DNA of 64,000 bases from Topomyia yanbarensis (taxonomy: Eukaryota > Arthropoda > Insecta > Diptera > Culicidae): positions 378,300,166-378,364,165 of the forward strand of contig NC_080672.1 of the NCBI RefSeq assembly GCF_030247195.1, given 5' to 3'. This document shows positions 1 through 10,501 of the stretch, piece after piece. The notes beneath the pieces were generated by a model. That model saw only the letters and a list, made by a program, of their open reading frames with translations. It was not told the origin of the DNA and ran no database searches. Position numbers and translations under genes: made by a program. Position 1 is the stretch's first letter. Every line of letters begins with the position of its first letter.

Positions 1-478
1 AGTTTACCTTAATATATTACAGATTTTTATAGCAATATTTTAAATATATTTGGAAGATATCCTAGCAACTAGGAAACCAGTCAAATAATGAAAGTTTTCG
101 TTTTACTACCTGAAATTTACAATTATCTGGAAACTGATCCGATTTTAGACTGCGACTCTGTTAAAATACTCAAACTGATTTTTTCGATTTTAGTTCGACT
201 GCGAGTCGGCCGACCTTGGTGTTTTATGGCAACCTGTTAAGGCAGAAACATTGTACTTTTGCTACTAATTTCCTGTGGAAGTGGCGATTGTGCGTAGCCC
301 AGAATATTAGTGTTTTGCTTGGAGCATTGTACAGAATCTTCCAAGCGAATGAGATTGTACCTACTAATTTCATTTTTCAACAGTAAACACCAACACCGGC
401 TCTACCCTTCAGTGTAACAAACTGGAGAAGAAAATTTCACATGCTCGTTACTTTTCATGCTCACAGCCGAATGACATG
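1..478. other. No gene recognised
   Basis: AT-rich sequence with frequent stops in all frames. I see no protein similarity, RNA gene or clear repeat boundary here. Confidence 0.5.
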
Positions 479-556
479 GGGCCCTATTCTCACAGTCACG
501 TCACTTGGTGACTAGAAGAAAATTTCCTAGGTGACGTGACTGTGAGAATAGGGCCC
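479..556. repeat. Small palindromic MITE-like element
   Basis: A 78-bp inverted repeat. The 26-bp outer arms (beginning GGGCCCTATTCTCACAGTCA) are perfect complements, with about 26 bp of spacer. It is flanked by ATG on both sides, a possible but weak 3-bp target duplication. The compact size and symmetry suggest a MITE remnant; the superfamily is not assigned. Confidence 0.7.
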
Positions 557-1320
557 ATGATTGACAAGAAAGCCCAAACACACCCCGGATATACTGCGCG
601 TTAGGGAGTTGTTAGGATGTGGTGGGGTTGGAGCAGCATTGAGCTCAGCTAAACTTCTAAACATGCCATAATTCCGAATGCAGCTCTGACGAAGCGAGTC
701 TGTGCAGCCTTTACTAAGATCCTAAAATTCCAGTAATCCAAGATTTGAGCAATAAAAGTACCAAAACCCAGCCGGAGTGCCAACCGACACATCAGGATTG
801 ACCCCAGTAACATCCTGATATCGGCATACTGGACAGGCGTGCTGTTCTACTCCCTGAGTAAGGAAGGATGACACCGACTTGAAATGGTGAGTGGGCTAAC
901 AGCTCGGCTGCCTGTCCCAACAAAACCCTGGCAGGTCTCCGGGTATGTTCAAAACTCGACACCAATTAGTTGGTGATACTAGGTTCGGATGGACCATTAC
1001 CGATTTTAAGCCGATCCGCCTCATAACACAACTCCCCATGAAGGATAGTGTCAATCCTAGCATGACATCTCTGCTTGCATAGAAAACCATGGGATCACAA
1101 GAGGCAACGACGTACAACGAGTGAAGATAGCGGCGCGGAATTAGGATCCAATAAAATGGAGCATGAAACCCATACATACGATAAAGTAGGCGACGCGAAC
1201 GAAACCACCACTAACGTGGGTAAAAACATTAAATAGGAAGTCGTTGGAAGCACAAAACGGAAGGCGAAAAACAAGGATAGGTCCGAAAAGTGAAAGCTCT
1301 TCAAGAAACGTAACAAAGGT
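557..1320. other. Probable LINE leader, no gene
   Basis: No open frame with recognisable product. The stretch lies directly upstream of the R1-like ORF1 remnant and is probably its leader or 5' part, but I see no conserved motif that proves it. Confidence 0.3.
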
Positions 1321-1945
1321 GAAGCACTCATAGTCAAAGCTAACGATGACTCGTACGAGAAGGTACTGCCCGCAATGCGGACAAACTCGGTACTCAAGGA
1401 GCTGGGCTCAGAAGTTAAGAAAATCAGGCACACCCGCACCGAACAGATGATCCTGGAACTGGAAAAGGATCCGAAGTCAAACAGCTCAATTTATAAAGAG
1501 TTCACCGAGAAAGCTATGGGCGAAGCGGTGGAAGTGAGAGTCTTGTGCCCGGAGGAAACCATCCAACGTAAGGACCTGGATGAAATATTCGCGGATGACC
1601 AGCTGAGAGAAATTCTGAAAGAACAGTTCGAACTTGGAGAAGTGCAGATGACGCTCCAAATTAGGAAGGAATTTTTCGGCACGCAAGCGTCGAAGCAGCA
1701 AATAAGTCACTTAAAATTGGGAAGATCAAAGTTGGCATGTCCACTGAATATCAAGAGTTCGACCACCTGGCGAGAATCTCCGGTGGACTTGACAGGCGCC
1801 AATTATGCAGAAGGTACGGGGAAAAAGGTCAGTAGGCAAAAGACTCTCGGCAGGCTTCGAGATGTCTGATCTGTGCAAACGAAGAAGATAACAACCACGT
1901 TACAGCAGGCCCACGATGTCCGGCCTTCAAACAGGCAAATGCAAC
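1321..1945 (+). pseudogene. R1-like LINE ORF1 (gag-like) remnant
   Basis: The translation follows the C-terminal half of the intact ORF1 at 13474-14949 block by block: it starts GEALIVKAND (compare GEALWLKTDK), runs through the central region (SSIYKEFTEKAMGEAVEVR) and reaches a broken zinc-knuckle zone near 1800-1945, where LCRRYGEKG and CLICANEEDN are readable in shifting frames. ORF1 proteins of this clade bind LINE RNA. Several frameshifts and stops make it non-functional. It is the 5' coding part of an old element continuing at 1946, 3939 and 7503. No N-terminal start is identified. Confidence 0.75.
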
Positions 1946-2643
1946 AAAGTCACAGTGGAGCAATCACTGCGACACAGCACAACACCTGCTGCGTCCATCT
2001 GTAGCGGATTTTAAATGCGATGTAGCTGCCAACTCGGTGCCATATCGTATCCCAGCCACCCATGGAAACTGAATATCAGATAACACAAAATCAGCCGAAG
2101 ACGGGAAGATATCCATTTCAGGAAGTGGGTTATCGCGCTGATGAAGGCGTTGCAATCGCCAAAATCAATGGAGTTTTCTTTTGCAGCTACTACGCACTTG
2201 CGCGGTGGACAATCGATCGATTCACAGAAATGCTCAATAAGCTGATAGAAGAGCTTATCGATCGAAGACCAGTCGTTATAACCGGCGATTTCAAAACTTG
2301 GACAGTAGAATGGAACAGCCGCTTCATCAACTTAAGGGGGAGTAGTATACTAGAGGCTACCAACTACCGCCGGGAAGGTCGAGAATCAGTTATTGACGTT
2401 ACCTTCTGCAGCCCCGGGCTGGTAGGAAGTTTGAATTGGAAAGTATACGAGGAGTACACCCACAGAGACCATCACGCGATCCGGTACACTGTCAGAAGCA
2501 ATAGGCAGTCGGAAGCGCGTGTTACCCAATCAAACGAGCTGAGGTGGAAAACAACGAAGTTCGACAAGAGAGTCTTCGTTGTAGCATTGAGGCATGAATG
2601 CAATCACCTGTACTTCAGTGCAGAGTAAATGATAAAGGCATTA
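1946..2643 (+). pseudogene. R1-like LINE ORF2, endonuclease part
   Basis: The apurinic-like endonuclease domain of the ORF2 protein, which would nick target DNA. Readable blocks are NHCDTAQHLL (start region), VAIAKINGVFFCSYYA, VVITGDFKTW (catalytic GDF block) and the YTHRDHHAIRY block, where the usual SDH reads RDH. Frameshifts separate the first block from the rest. The reading breaks off at 2643, where the mariner is inserted, and resumes at 3939. Confidence 0.85.
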
Positions 2644-3936
2644 AAGGGCGAACACGAAATTATTGCAACACATTCAACAGGGCATAACTTTTTTACCATT
2701 GGGTAAAAATCAACCAAATTTTGCACACTTTCTCATTGATGTGTATTGTTTACATGCTGTCAAACTCGAAGTCGTGTTTTTCGATTCAACGGAAATGGAG
2801 GTGAACCAACGCGAGTCGAGAGAACAAATTCTTTCCAAACACCTGGAATTTCCTAACCTGTCGCACCGGCAGTTGGGAAAAATGTTGAACATTCACCATT
2901 CAACCGTCTCCAGAGTGTTGAAGCGGTTCCAGGAGCGGTTGACGTTGGACCACGGCAAAAGAGCTGGAAGAAAACCGGGACCGGAGAACAAAAAGACGAA
3001 GGGAAAGATGAAGTGGATGATTAAAGCAAATCCCAACGTCTCAAGCCGTGATTTGGCTAAAAAGATCGGCATGTCGCAGAGCTACGTCCAGAATGCAAAG
3101 AAGAGAGCTGGACTACATACATACAAGGTACGGAACTTCCCAAACCGCGATGAGCGGTAACAATCGACGGCTAAAACTCGGGCACGGAAGCTCTACAAGA
3201 AGATGCTGAGAAAATATGGCTACTGTGTGATGGACGACGAAACGTATATAAAAGCCGATTTTAAGCAAATTCCAGGGTTGGAGTTTTTCACCGGCAAGAG
3301 CAAGTTCTATGTGGACTACAAATTTAAGAAGAAGAAAATTTCGAAGTTCGCCTCCAAATATCCCATTTGGCAGGCCATCTGCTCTTGCGGACTGAGGAAT
3401 GAGCCTTTCGTGACAAAGGGCACAGTAAATGGCGAGATCTACAAATCTGAGTACCTCAAGAAGCGCCTTTTGGCGTTCTTGCAGCAGCACGACGAATCTC
3501 CGCTATTTTGGTCAGATTTGGCATCATGCCACTATTCTAAAAGTGTCCTGGAGTGGTATGAGGCCAATTCTGTCCATTTTGTTCCAAAGGACATGAATCC
3601 GGTCAAACTGTCCGGAGCTGCGCCCGGTGGAGCAGTACTAGGCAATGATGAAGCGGGAACTTCGGAAGAGCAAGAAGACAGTCAAAGACGAGAAGGACAT
3701 GTTAAGAAAATGGAAAAAACTGAGAAACTGGTACCGGATGACAATGTAAAGACTGATGGAGGCATCAAGCGAAAATGCGTTCAATTTTACACTCAAGGCT
3801 CCATCGATTAACTTTTCTTTTGATTTTTGAAGCAAATATATGTATAAAACTACCCTAAAATTTTGGTTTGATTTTAAAGATTATAAGAAAATTGGCATGA
3901 CATTTTCGGTGTCGCAATAATTTCGTGTTCGCCCTT
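2644..3936 (+). mobile_element. Tc1/mariner DD37E element (ITmD37E type)
   Basis: A complete 1293-bp element. The termini AAGGGCGAACACGAAATTAT and its inverse at 3936 match for at least 23 bp and are flanked by TA on each side (2642-2643 and 3937-3938), the target duplication of this superfamily. The internal frame encodes a mariner-type transposase (next entry). The element lies inside ORF2 of the old R1-like LINE, so it arrived later. Size and spacing fit the mosquito ITmD37E group; the element is now coding-defective. Confidence 0.95.
2795..3811 (+). pseudogene. DD37E mariner transposase, broken
   Basis: A cut-and-paste transposase. The frame opens upstream at 2663, but the methionine at 2795 begins recognisable homology (EQILSKHLEF...). 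An HTH pair follows (LSHRQLGKMLNIHHSTVSRV, then SSRDLAKKIGMSQSYVQ) and then the catalytic core: first Asp in MDDETYIKAD, second in WSDLASCHYS. Lesions seen are an in-frame TAA at about 3158-3160, a one-base shift near 3600 after the KDMNP block, and TAG at 3639-3641. The third acid is the GAG at 3630-3632, now out of frame; counting through the shift gives 37 residues after the second Asp, hence DD37E. Confidence 0.93.
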
Positions 3937-3938
3937 TA

Positions 3939-4657
3939 GCAAGAGCGTGCGATGTAAGCATGCCAAGAAAAGGTAAACAATGGTAGAGTTGCCAACCAAC
4001 CTTCTGCTGGAACTCGGCGATTGCGTGCATGTTGCCACCGAGCCCTGAGTAAAATGCAGAGAGTCCACAACGTCGCTGAAAGAGCTGCTCTAAGATGAGC
4101 GTAAAAGGCGGCAAGAGCCGCACTTAACAAGGAAACCAAGCTCAGTAAGAAAACCTGCCTAGATAAGATTTGCCTCAACGCCAATTCAAATCCGTGGGGC
4201 CACGCCTATAGAGTTGCCATGGCCATGGCCATGGCAGTACCACCGGATAGGTGCCCGCAGAGGATAAGAGTTATCGTAGAAGCGCTATTTCCATAGCCTG
4301 AACTGACAATGCCGCCCACGCCGGTCGGGGATCAGTATGACAACGAAGAAAAATCTCGGGTAGCCAACGAGAAGCTGATAATGGTGGCAAATGTCTTGAG
4401 ACCCAAGATGGCACCGGGACCAACCGGTATCACCAACGTGACTTTGAAAATATCAAGCCTATCGAGCCCGGATAAATTCGCGTTTCAAATGTGTATCGAC
4501 GATGGTAACTTCCCCCACATCTGGAAGCGACAAAGGCCAAAGCTAGGCAATCCCGCTTGAGATCCTTCAGCATACAGGCCGATATGTCTGTCGGATACAA
4601 TCAGCAAGGGGCTTGAAAGAGTAATCCTCAACAGGCTTACAACATACATGGAGGGAG
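3939..4657 (+). pseudogene. R1-like LINE ORF2, linker and start of RT
   Basis: Continuation of the ORF2 interrupted by the mariner. Readable blocks in changing frames are RACDVSMPRKGK, ARAALNKETKLSKKTC, NANSNPWGHAYRVAMA, APGPTGITN, FPHIWKRQRPK, PSAYRPICLSDT and ERVILNRLTTYMEG, colinear with residues about 254-503 of the intact ORF2 at 10502-13477. A CCATGG-rich short repeat near 4218 expands one Ala-Met stretch. The sequence stops at the hAT-like insertion at 4658 and resumes at 7503. Confidence 0.85.
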
Positions 4658-7494
4658 CAGGCCCGATTAGAGGGGCAGGCAGCCAGGGCAATTGCCCTGG
4701 GGCCCGGGTCGCATTTGGGGGCCCGCGTTTTTACCCGGAAGATGGGTGAACACGTGCATTCATAGAAGAGCAATAAAAATAGCAATAGTAATTTCTTTGT
4801 AATCATTCACCTTATTAAATTGTTATATGAGAAAAGCGTAAAAAAAATGAAAACTTTATTTAATAGTTGACATTTGTTAAAACAAACGTTCTTAAGGGAG
4901 TTGTCTACTTTGTGTACAAGTTTAGAAACAAGTTTTATTGCTTGGATCGACGGAATACATTACAAAATATTGAGAAGCCAATTCAAAATATTTTCGAAGC
5001 AAGCAATAGAGCGCACGGACAAACGCATCCGTCCTCTTCTACGTTCGCTTCTTTGCTGGTGGTGCCGGTTGTTGGCTTGGAGTCACTGGGCTTGATTGTT
5101 GTTGAGTGAATATTTGTTCCTATCAGATCCGTAGATATTCGTTTTCTAGCCGTTTGTGGCTTGGCATAAGATAACGGTGTGCTGTTTACGGTTATAGTAG
5201 GTGGGTTTTTCTTAGCTGCTTTTGCACAAAGTTTTCCGTGGTGCAGTTTCTTTTTGTAGAATTCGCGCATAGGAATCCTCCATGGTAGCATAACCAGTGT
5301 TGTCTGATGACGTCTTATTTTCGGTTGATCCGCGTAAAATGGTTATGTATGAAAAAGTTGTTTTTACGGGAGCATTGTCATCACAAAAACCCGGGAAAAT
5401 GCGAGTTGACAGCTCTTATGGAAACCACTTCTCCGTATCATGACATACATTTGTTAATCACGATGTCAGGGGCGCGAAGGGATAATTCTTGTTAGCACGT
5501 CTCTTTAGAGCCCTTGCCTATATATACGGGGATGATGTTGTTAACGTGGCAGCTTTCGTTGGTGTGCTGCGCGACTTCTTAATGTTTAATATGGTGCATT
5601 TGCAAGGGCGTTAACTTCTCTCGGACTGAGCACAATCTGCACATTTAGTAATTATTTCACTTTACGAGTAGCTGGTCTTACAAAAAATTTTCAAAAATCA
5701 ATAGCAACACAATTCGTCTGCAGTCGTTTTTGCCGTGTATCTATACCGGAACGATTTTTAGTTTCTACTCTAGGCGAGATGAGAAGGTAGACTGACTTTA
5801 ATTAACTGGTGATTAAAACGGATAATTTTTGTATTTTATAGCACGTTCAAGGATTTTTTTTTTCTAAAAGTGGATTGTATTGAGATAGAACAGTGATTTT
5901 GGGCCTCGCCTAAGTAACCACGAAGCATTATTTAATGGCTTTAGTTATGTTCTATATTTGCATACAAATCATATGCTTTACGGCTTCATAGTTCTATAGA
6001 GGTCATTAAAGCGCATTTAGTACCGGAAAAGGCGCAATAGTGTGCCAGAATAGAGCTAGTTCAGAACCTTAATGGCTGTCAGCAATGTTAATATAAAGCC
6101 GTTCACAAACAACTTTTCCCTTCTTTATCGATACAGCAAAAGAAAAAATAAACTTTCGATAATACACTCACCCTTCCGCTCTTCTTTCGTTTGACGTGCC
6201 GACTGTTTAAATTGATGATTTAGTGCCTATAGAAATGGGGTTCACTCCGCAGTTGAAAAGCTCGTCCCAAAGTGGCATACGCGTTTGATCACTGATCTGT
6301 GAGATTTGCTTGTATATTCGGTTTAATCCAAACTCTACCTGGACGGTTAGTTGAAATTACGAAAACGTGTATTATATTTGCAACTGGATTTTTTTCGAAG
6401 AATCGTACAGAATTTGCATTTTGATTTTACGTTTATTGCATCATCATTTATTACAGGAAGGCATACGAGTTTAGGTGATTATTGGAACGCATAGGTATAT
6501 TTGTTATCGTTCGGTGTCTCAAAGCACTATAAGAAGATTCTATATTTACATTTGGAGTTTTCTATAAAAACTTCATAGCATTTAAATTCAAAAGTTTTTT
6601 AGCACGATGTCTATGTTCTGTATGTCGATATAGTGCTAGACTGAATGTTTCCTTGTATACGGCTAGTTAGCAATAGGAATGCTAACTTATAGTCAATCTA
6701 GAGTTTTATATTAGTGCGTATGGTTACTTGGGCGATCAAACGCGTATAACAAATTGAGACGAGGTTTTCGACTGCGGATTTAATTCCATTTCTATAGGCA
6801 CTAAATCGTCAATTTTAACAGTCGGCATGTCAAACAAAACAAGAGACGAAGGATGGGTACGTTATCGAAAGGTAATTTTTTTTTTCTTATGCTGTGTCGA
6901 TAAAGAAGGGAAGTTATTTAAAAAAACACAGCTCTACGTTAACATTGCGGACAGCCATTAAGGTGCTTCTGAACTTGCTCTATTCTGGCATTATTTCGTC
7001 TTTTCCGCTACTAAGTGTGCTTTAATGATCTCTTTAGAACTATGAAACCGTAAAGAATATGTTTTGTATGCGAATATAGTACAAGTCATTTAATAATGCT
7101 TCGTGATCGCTTGGGTATATTCCTTACCCCTAACCTTACCACTTCTCCAATCCTTCTCATCAGGAAAATCATGAAAAGACGATTCATTCGTACCATCTGA
7201 GCTAGACGCTACTGATTCCTGATTCGTGAGTATCCGCAAATTCTAAAACCCATCGCTATGGCAATTTTTCCCGATTTGGATACCATGGAATAAGAATCTT
7301 GCGAAATTCACCTGTCTGGCACGCTATCTGTGGATGTGGCAATATGAGCCAACCGCAGACTAATAGAAACCACGAACTCACGAGTTTCCAATGGCAGAAG
7401 AGGTACTAACTCATACTAAACTAGAGGGCTTAGATTTAAAAGGGCCCGGCAGTAATACAAGCCTTGGGGCTTGACGCCTGTCTCGACGGCCCTG
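4658..7494. mobile_element. hAT-like non-autonomous element, 2.8 kb
   Basis: The two ends are related inverted repeats: the left begins CAGGCCCGATTAGAGGGGCA, the right, read inward, CAGGGCCGTCGAGACAGGCG, and both reach a GGGCCC block within about 55 bp. Flanks are GGAGGGAG (4650-4657) and CGAGGGAG (7495-7502), a 7-of-8 match to an 8-bp duplication, as expected for hAT. It splits ORF2 of the old LINE, which resumes just beyond. No transposase frame is visible; the interior carries a foldback (5908-7115) and about 1.2 kb of unrecognised AT-rich sequence (4744-5907). Confidence 0.75.
5908..7115. repeat. Foldback element with ~385-bp arms
   Basis: Sequence from about 5908 to 6295 is the imperfect inverse of about 6733 to 7115. 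Examples of matching blocks are CACGAAGCATTATT at the outer ends, TTCCCTTCTTTATCGA, and ATTTAGTGCCTATAGAAATG near the inner ends. The spacer (6296-6732) is AT-rich and unrecognised. Arms differ by scattered substitutions and small indels. I could not define a target duplication. Confidence 0.85.
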
Positions 7495-7502
7495 CGAGGG
7501 AG

Positions 7503-8760
7503 AGAATGGCCTATCAACGGTCGTGGAAATAGTGGAGGCTGCGCAGAAGCAAAAGAGAAGACCGTTACTGCGGAGTGGTTACGCTGGACGTGAAAATCGC
7601 CTTCAATAGCGCTAGTTGGACCGTAAACGCCAATTCGATGCACAAACTGAAATTTCCCGAGTACCTCTGTAGGATTCTGAGCAGCTACTTTCAGAGCCGG
7701 CAACTGATTAGCGAAACTAACGTTGGAAAAAGAAGTGTAACCGTAACAGCGGGCGTTCCACAGTGTTTCATACTCGGTCCAACTCTTTAGAATGTTTTGC
7801 GGACGACGTGGTGTACCCAGTGATCATCGATTCGGTAGAGGAAGTGGAAATACTCGCCACGGAGGCGGTACATGCTGTGGAAGACTGAATGCATGAGAAG
7901 AAGCTGACATTAGCTCACCACAAAACCGAGATGGTTGTATTAAGCAACCGAAAGGCAGTGCAGCAGGCGAAAATTTCGGTCGGAGTATATCATCAACAGG
8001 AATTTAGACAACTGGGGGTTATAATAGACGATCGGCTAAGTTTTAATAGCCACAGCAACCACGCATGCGGAAGAGTCGTAAAAGTGATCTCGACGATATC
8101 TCGGATCATGTTCAAGAATTCGGCGAACAGCAGCAGTACAAGGAGACTACTGGTGAGTGTCTCCACAGCGGTGCTCATATACGCAGGACCTGCATGGGTG
8201 ACGGCACAACAGACGTAGAGGTACACATCTCGGTTGAACAGCACGATCAGGCTGATGGCCATGCGGGTATCTAGCTCGTATTGAACTATCTCGTCAGTGG
8301 TAGCCTACGTGATAGCGGGAACGATTCCCATAAACGTTCTGCTCGAAGAAGAAAGCGATTGTTATAGGGATTGAGGCACGAGAGAAATCCGTAAACGAGC
8401 CCGAGCTGATAGCTTAAGAAAGTGGCAACATCGGTGGGATATCATTGCAAACGGTAGATGGACCATCGACTAATTACATGCCTGTTGGTCGGACACAGTT
8501 CTTGTCTTGTCATGGCTGTTTTAAGAAGTATTTGAATAGGCTCGGCCACGCGAGATCGCCGTTCTGCATCGTGCGGTGATGCGGAGGAAACACTTGTCCA
8601 CTATTCGCTATTCGAGTACGACCAAAACGAAATGAGAACCATTATCGGTGAGGTCGTCAACTTGAACAATATTATCTAAAGAATGTGTGCGGACAAAGAC
8701 AAAATGGGGCGGGGTTACACTCCAACCGGAATCGCCGAACCGACCTTGTCACTCGACAAG
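7503..8760 (+). pseudogene. R1-like LINE ORF2, RT and C-terminal part
   Basis: Continuation of the ORF2 left at 4657. Readable blocks are GLSTVVEIVEA, VVTLDVKIAFNSASW, the RT motif TAGVPQCFILGP (intact copy GVPQGSILGP), LTLAHHKTEMVV, QLGVIIDDRLSFNSH and VLIYAGPAWV. The YADD/FADD region is lost in a deletion near 7790, where the frame jumps. The C-terminal part to about 8690 is recognisable only in pieces (LSCHGCF, RLGHARSPFC). Heavily mutated, no continuous frame. Confidence 0.85.
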
Positions 8761-9010
8761 TCAATCAGCTGAAGAGAGATAAAGGAGACCTCTGGGCGCG
8801 ACTTGGATGGGCTAGATTTATCGCCGGGGACTAGACTTAGCACACGCATCGTCGTCGATAGGTGGTCGGGGTACCTGAGAACCGGAAGTCATCCTCCCAC
8901 CGGAACCACCGGACTGACCTCGGCACCTAATCGACCAGCATCGAGATAACGGTCTCGAGAGAACTTTCGACGTCGACGGAAAATTTCTCCATCGGAGTAG
9001 GCTAGGCCCA
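8761..9010 (+). repeat. LINE-associated 3' repeat block
   Basis: GC-rich imperfect repeats with motifs such as CACCGGACTGACCTCGGCAC and GAGAACTTTCGACGTCG. The same kind of block follows the R1-like remnants at 17314-17490 and 54530-55030, and in inverse at 28800-29760, so it is best read as a 3' UTR minisatellite of one LINE lineage. Confidence 0.65.
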
Positions 9011-9028
9011 GCACGTTGTCATCATGGT

Positions 9029-9240
9029 TGGGGGACACTGAACCCATCGATGCGTGCACTGAAATACCTGGGTGTGATGGTTGACAATTACAACAGCCAT
9101 GTCGACTACGTATGTGAGAAAGCTGCGAGGATAAGTAACGCATTGGCAAGGATCATACTGAATATTGGAGACGTCTCCTGCCGAATGCCGAGGTGCATGC
9201 TTTGCACTCCAGCGGGTGGCTTCAATTGCGCTGTCTACAA
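9029..9240 (+). pseudogene. R1-like LINE ORF2 fragment
   Basis: A short stretch reading RALKYLGVMVDNYNSHVDYV then CEKAARISNALARI, equivalent to the SLKSLGVIIDDKLTFGSHVDYTCKRAS region of the intact copy. It is separate from the preceding element because it repeats a segment already present at about 8020-8100. Confidence 0.8.
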
Positions 9241-9262
9241 GAGGGCGACCGCAAGCCGACAT

Positions 9263-9580
9263 AAAGGGAGATAACCCAGATAAATCTGAATCACTGTAAC
9301 ACCGCACGATAACTCTTGTGGCTGTCTACGACAATCTGTGCCGTCGCTTTGACTGCAGAGCCGTTATCCCTGATAACGGTACCTGGAAGGCGGATAAATA
9401 GGGAATGGCTGTGATACAAGTTATGGGCCGATTCATCATTCAAAAAGTGGTAGAACGCTCATGCCAAGGCTTCGTGATCGCCAAAATCAATGGCGTCGTC
9501 AGGTACGGCTGTTACGCTCCTCCAAGGTTGACAGTGGAGCAGTTCAGCCTAATGCTGGAGTAGTGGATCGGCCGAAAGTG
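9263..9580 (+). pseudogene. Second R1-like LINE, ORF2 start (endonuclease)
   Basis: Blocks QINLNHCNTAR, then VIAKINGVVRYGCYAPPRLT and VEQFSLMLE mark the beginning of an endonuclease domain in broken frames. The reading stops at the glycine-arginine-lysine codons GGCCGAAAGTG, exactly where the full-length LINE is inserted, and continues at 15306 in the block that corresponds to VVIAGDFN. The 5' part (ORF1) is absent. Confidence 0.85.
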
Positions 9581-9838
9581 TTTTTTTTTTTTTTTTTTTT
9601 TTACAATGGAGAAGACCTTTATGTCCTAGCCCAGTACACGTGCTAACGGTAGGGTCCAATCTACCACACGGGGTGCACTGGGGGCGTGTCGGACTCGAAT
9701 GGTGACCAGCCATTAATACCGACTAAACTCCATTGGGCTCCGCCATCATTCCTCCCAGGAACTACCTCTCGGTATTACTTCTGGGGGGATGGCTGTACTC
9801 AATGTACTCATTCACTCTCACTCGCGCGATCATACATC

Positions 9839-10262
9839 CTGTATGAGGCTTACTTGGGTGCTCTCTCAATCACACTTTGATTCACTCTCAAACACTCCCA
9901 CATGAGGCTGACTTTTGTGCTCACCTTTTACGTTCCATGCGAGGCTGACTTGTGTGCTCACCTTACTCATTCCTTGCTAGGCTTACTTTTGTGCTCGCCC
10001 TACCCATACATGTGAGGCTGACTTGGGTGCTCACCCTATCACCTGATTCACTCTCAATCGTGCCACTCTATTGTACCTTTGTCACTCCCTCTGGCATCCC
10101 ATGTGGGACATTTTTCTTAGGCCCCACTTCTGACATACCATGCGAGGCTGACTTTTGTGCTCACCTTTTTCATTCCTTGCTTGCTACCAACCTGTGAGGC
10201 TGACTTTTATGCTCACCCTTAACATGCAGTGTGAGACTGACTTGGATGCTCACCCTTTCACT
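9839..10262 (-). repeat. 3' UTR repeat ladder of the R1-clade element
   Basis: On the + strand the motif GAGGCTGACTTTTGTGCTCA recurs about eight times with small changes (near 9846, 9904, 9940, 9980, 10015, 10142, 10196 and 10231). Spacing is irregular, mostly 30-55 bp, with one gap of about 125 bp. It lies between the ORF2 stop and the poly-A tail. Confidence 0.85.
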
Positions 10263-10501
10263 CCTCTGCCACGCCATGAGGCATCGATAGCTTAGTTCCA
10301 ACATACTACGCTACGACCCTCCCGTCTTGGCATGAGGCAGTCCACTTATACGCCTATACACTCACTCTTCTGTCTTGCTTCGGGGTGGCTGGGTTTACCC
10401 CTTACGCGGTTGCCATTCGCTGCGCCAACCTACCTCGGCATGAACAGACCATTCACTCTCTTATTTTGCGCTTGGCCTTTTTCGCTCCAACTAACCAATC
10501 A

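Noticed and set aside
9839..10262. CRISPR-like regular repeats
   Set aside because: Spacing is irregular, spacers are degenerate, and the ladder lies in a eukaryotic LINE 3' UTR.
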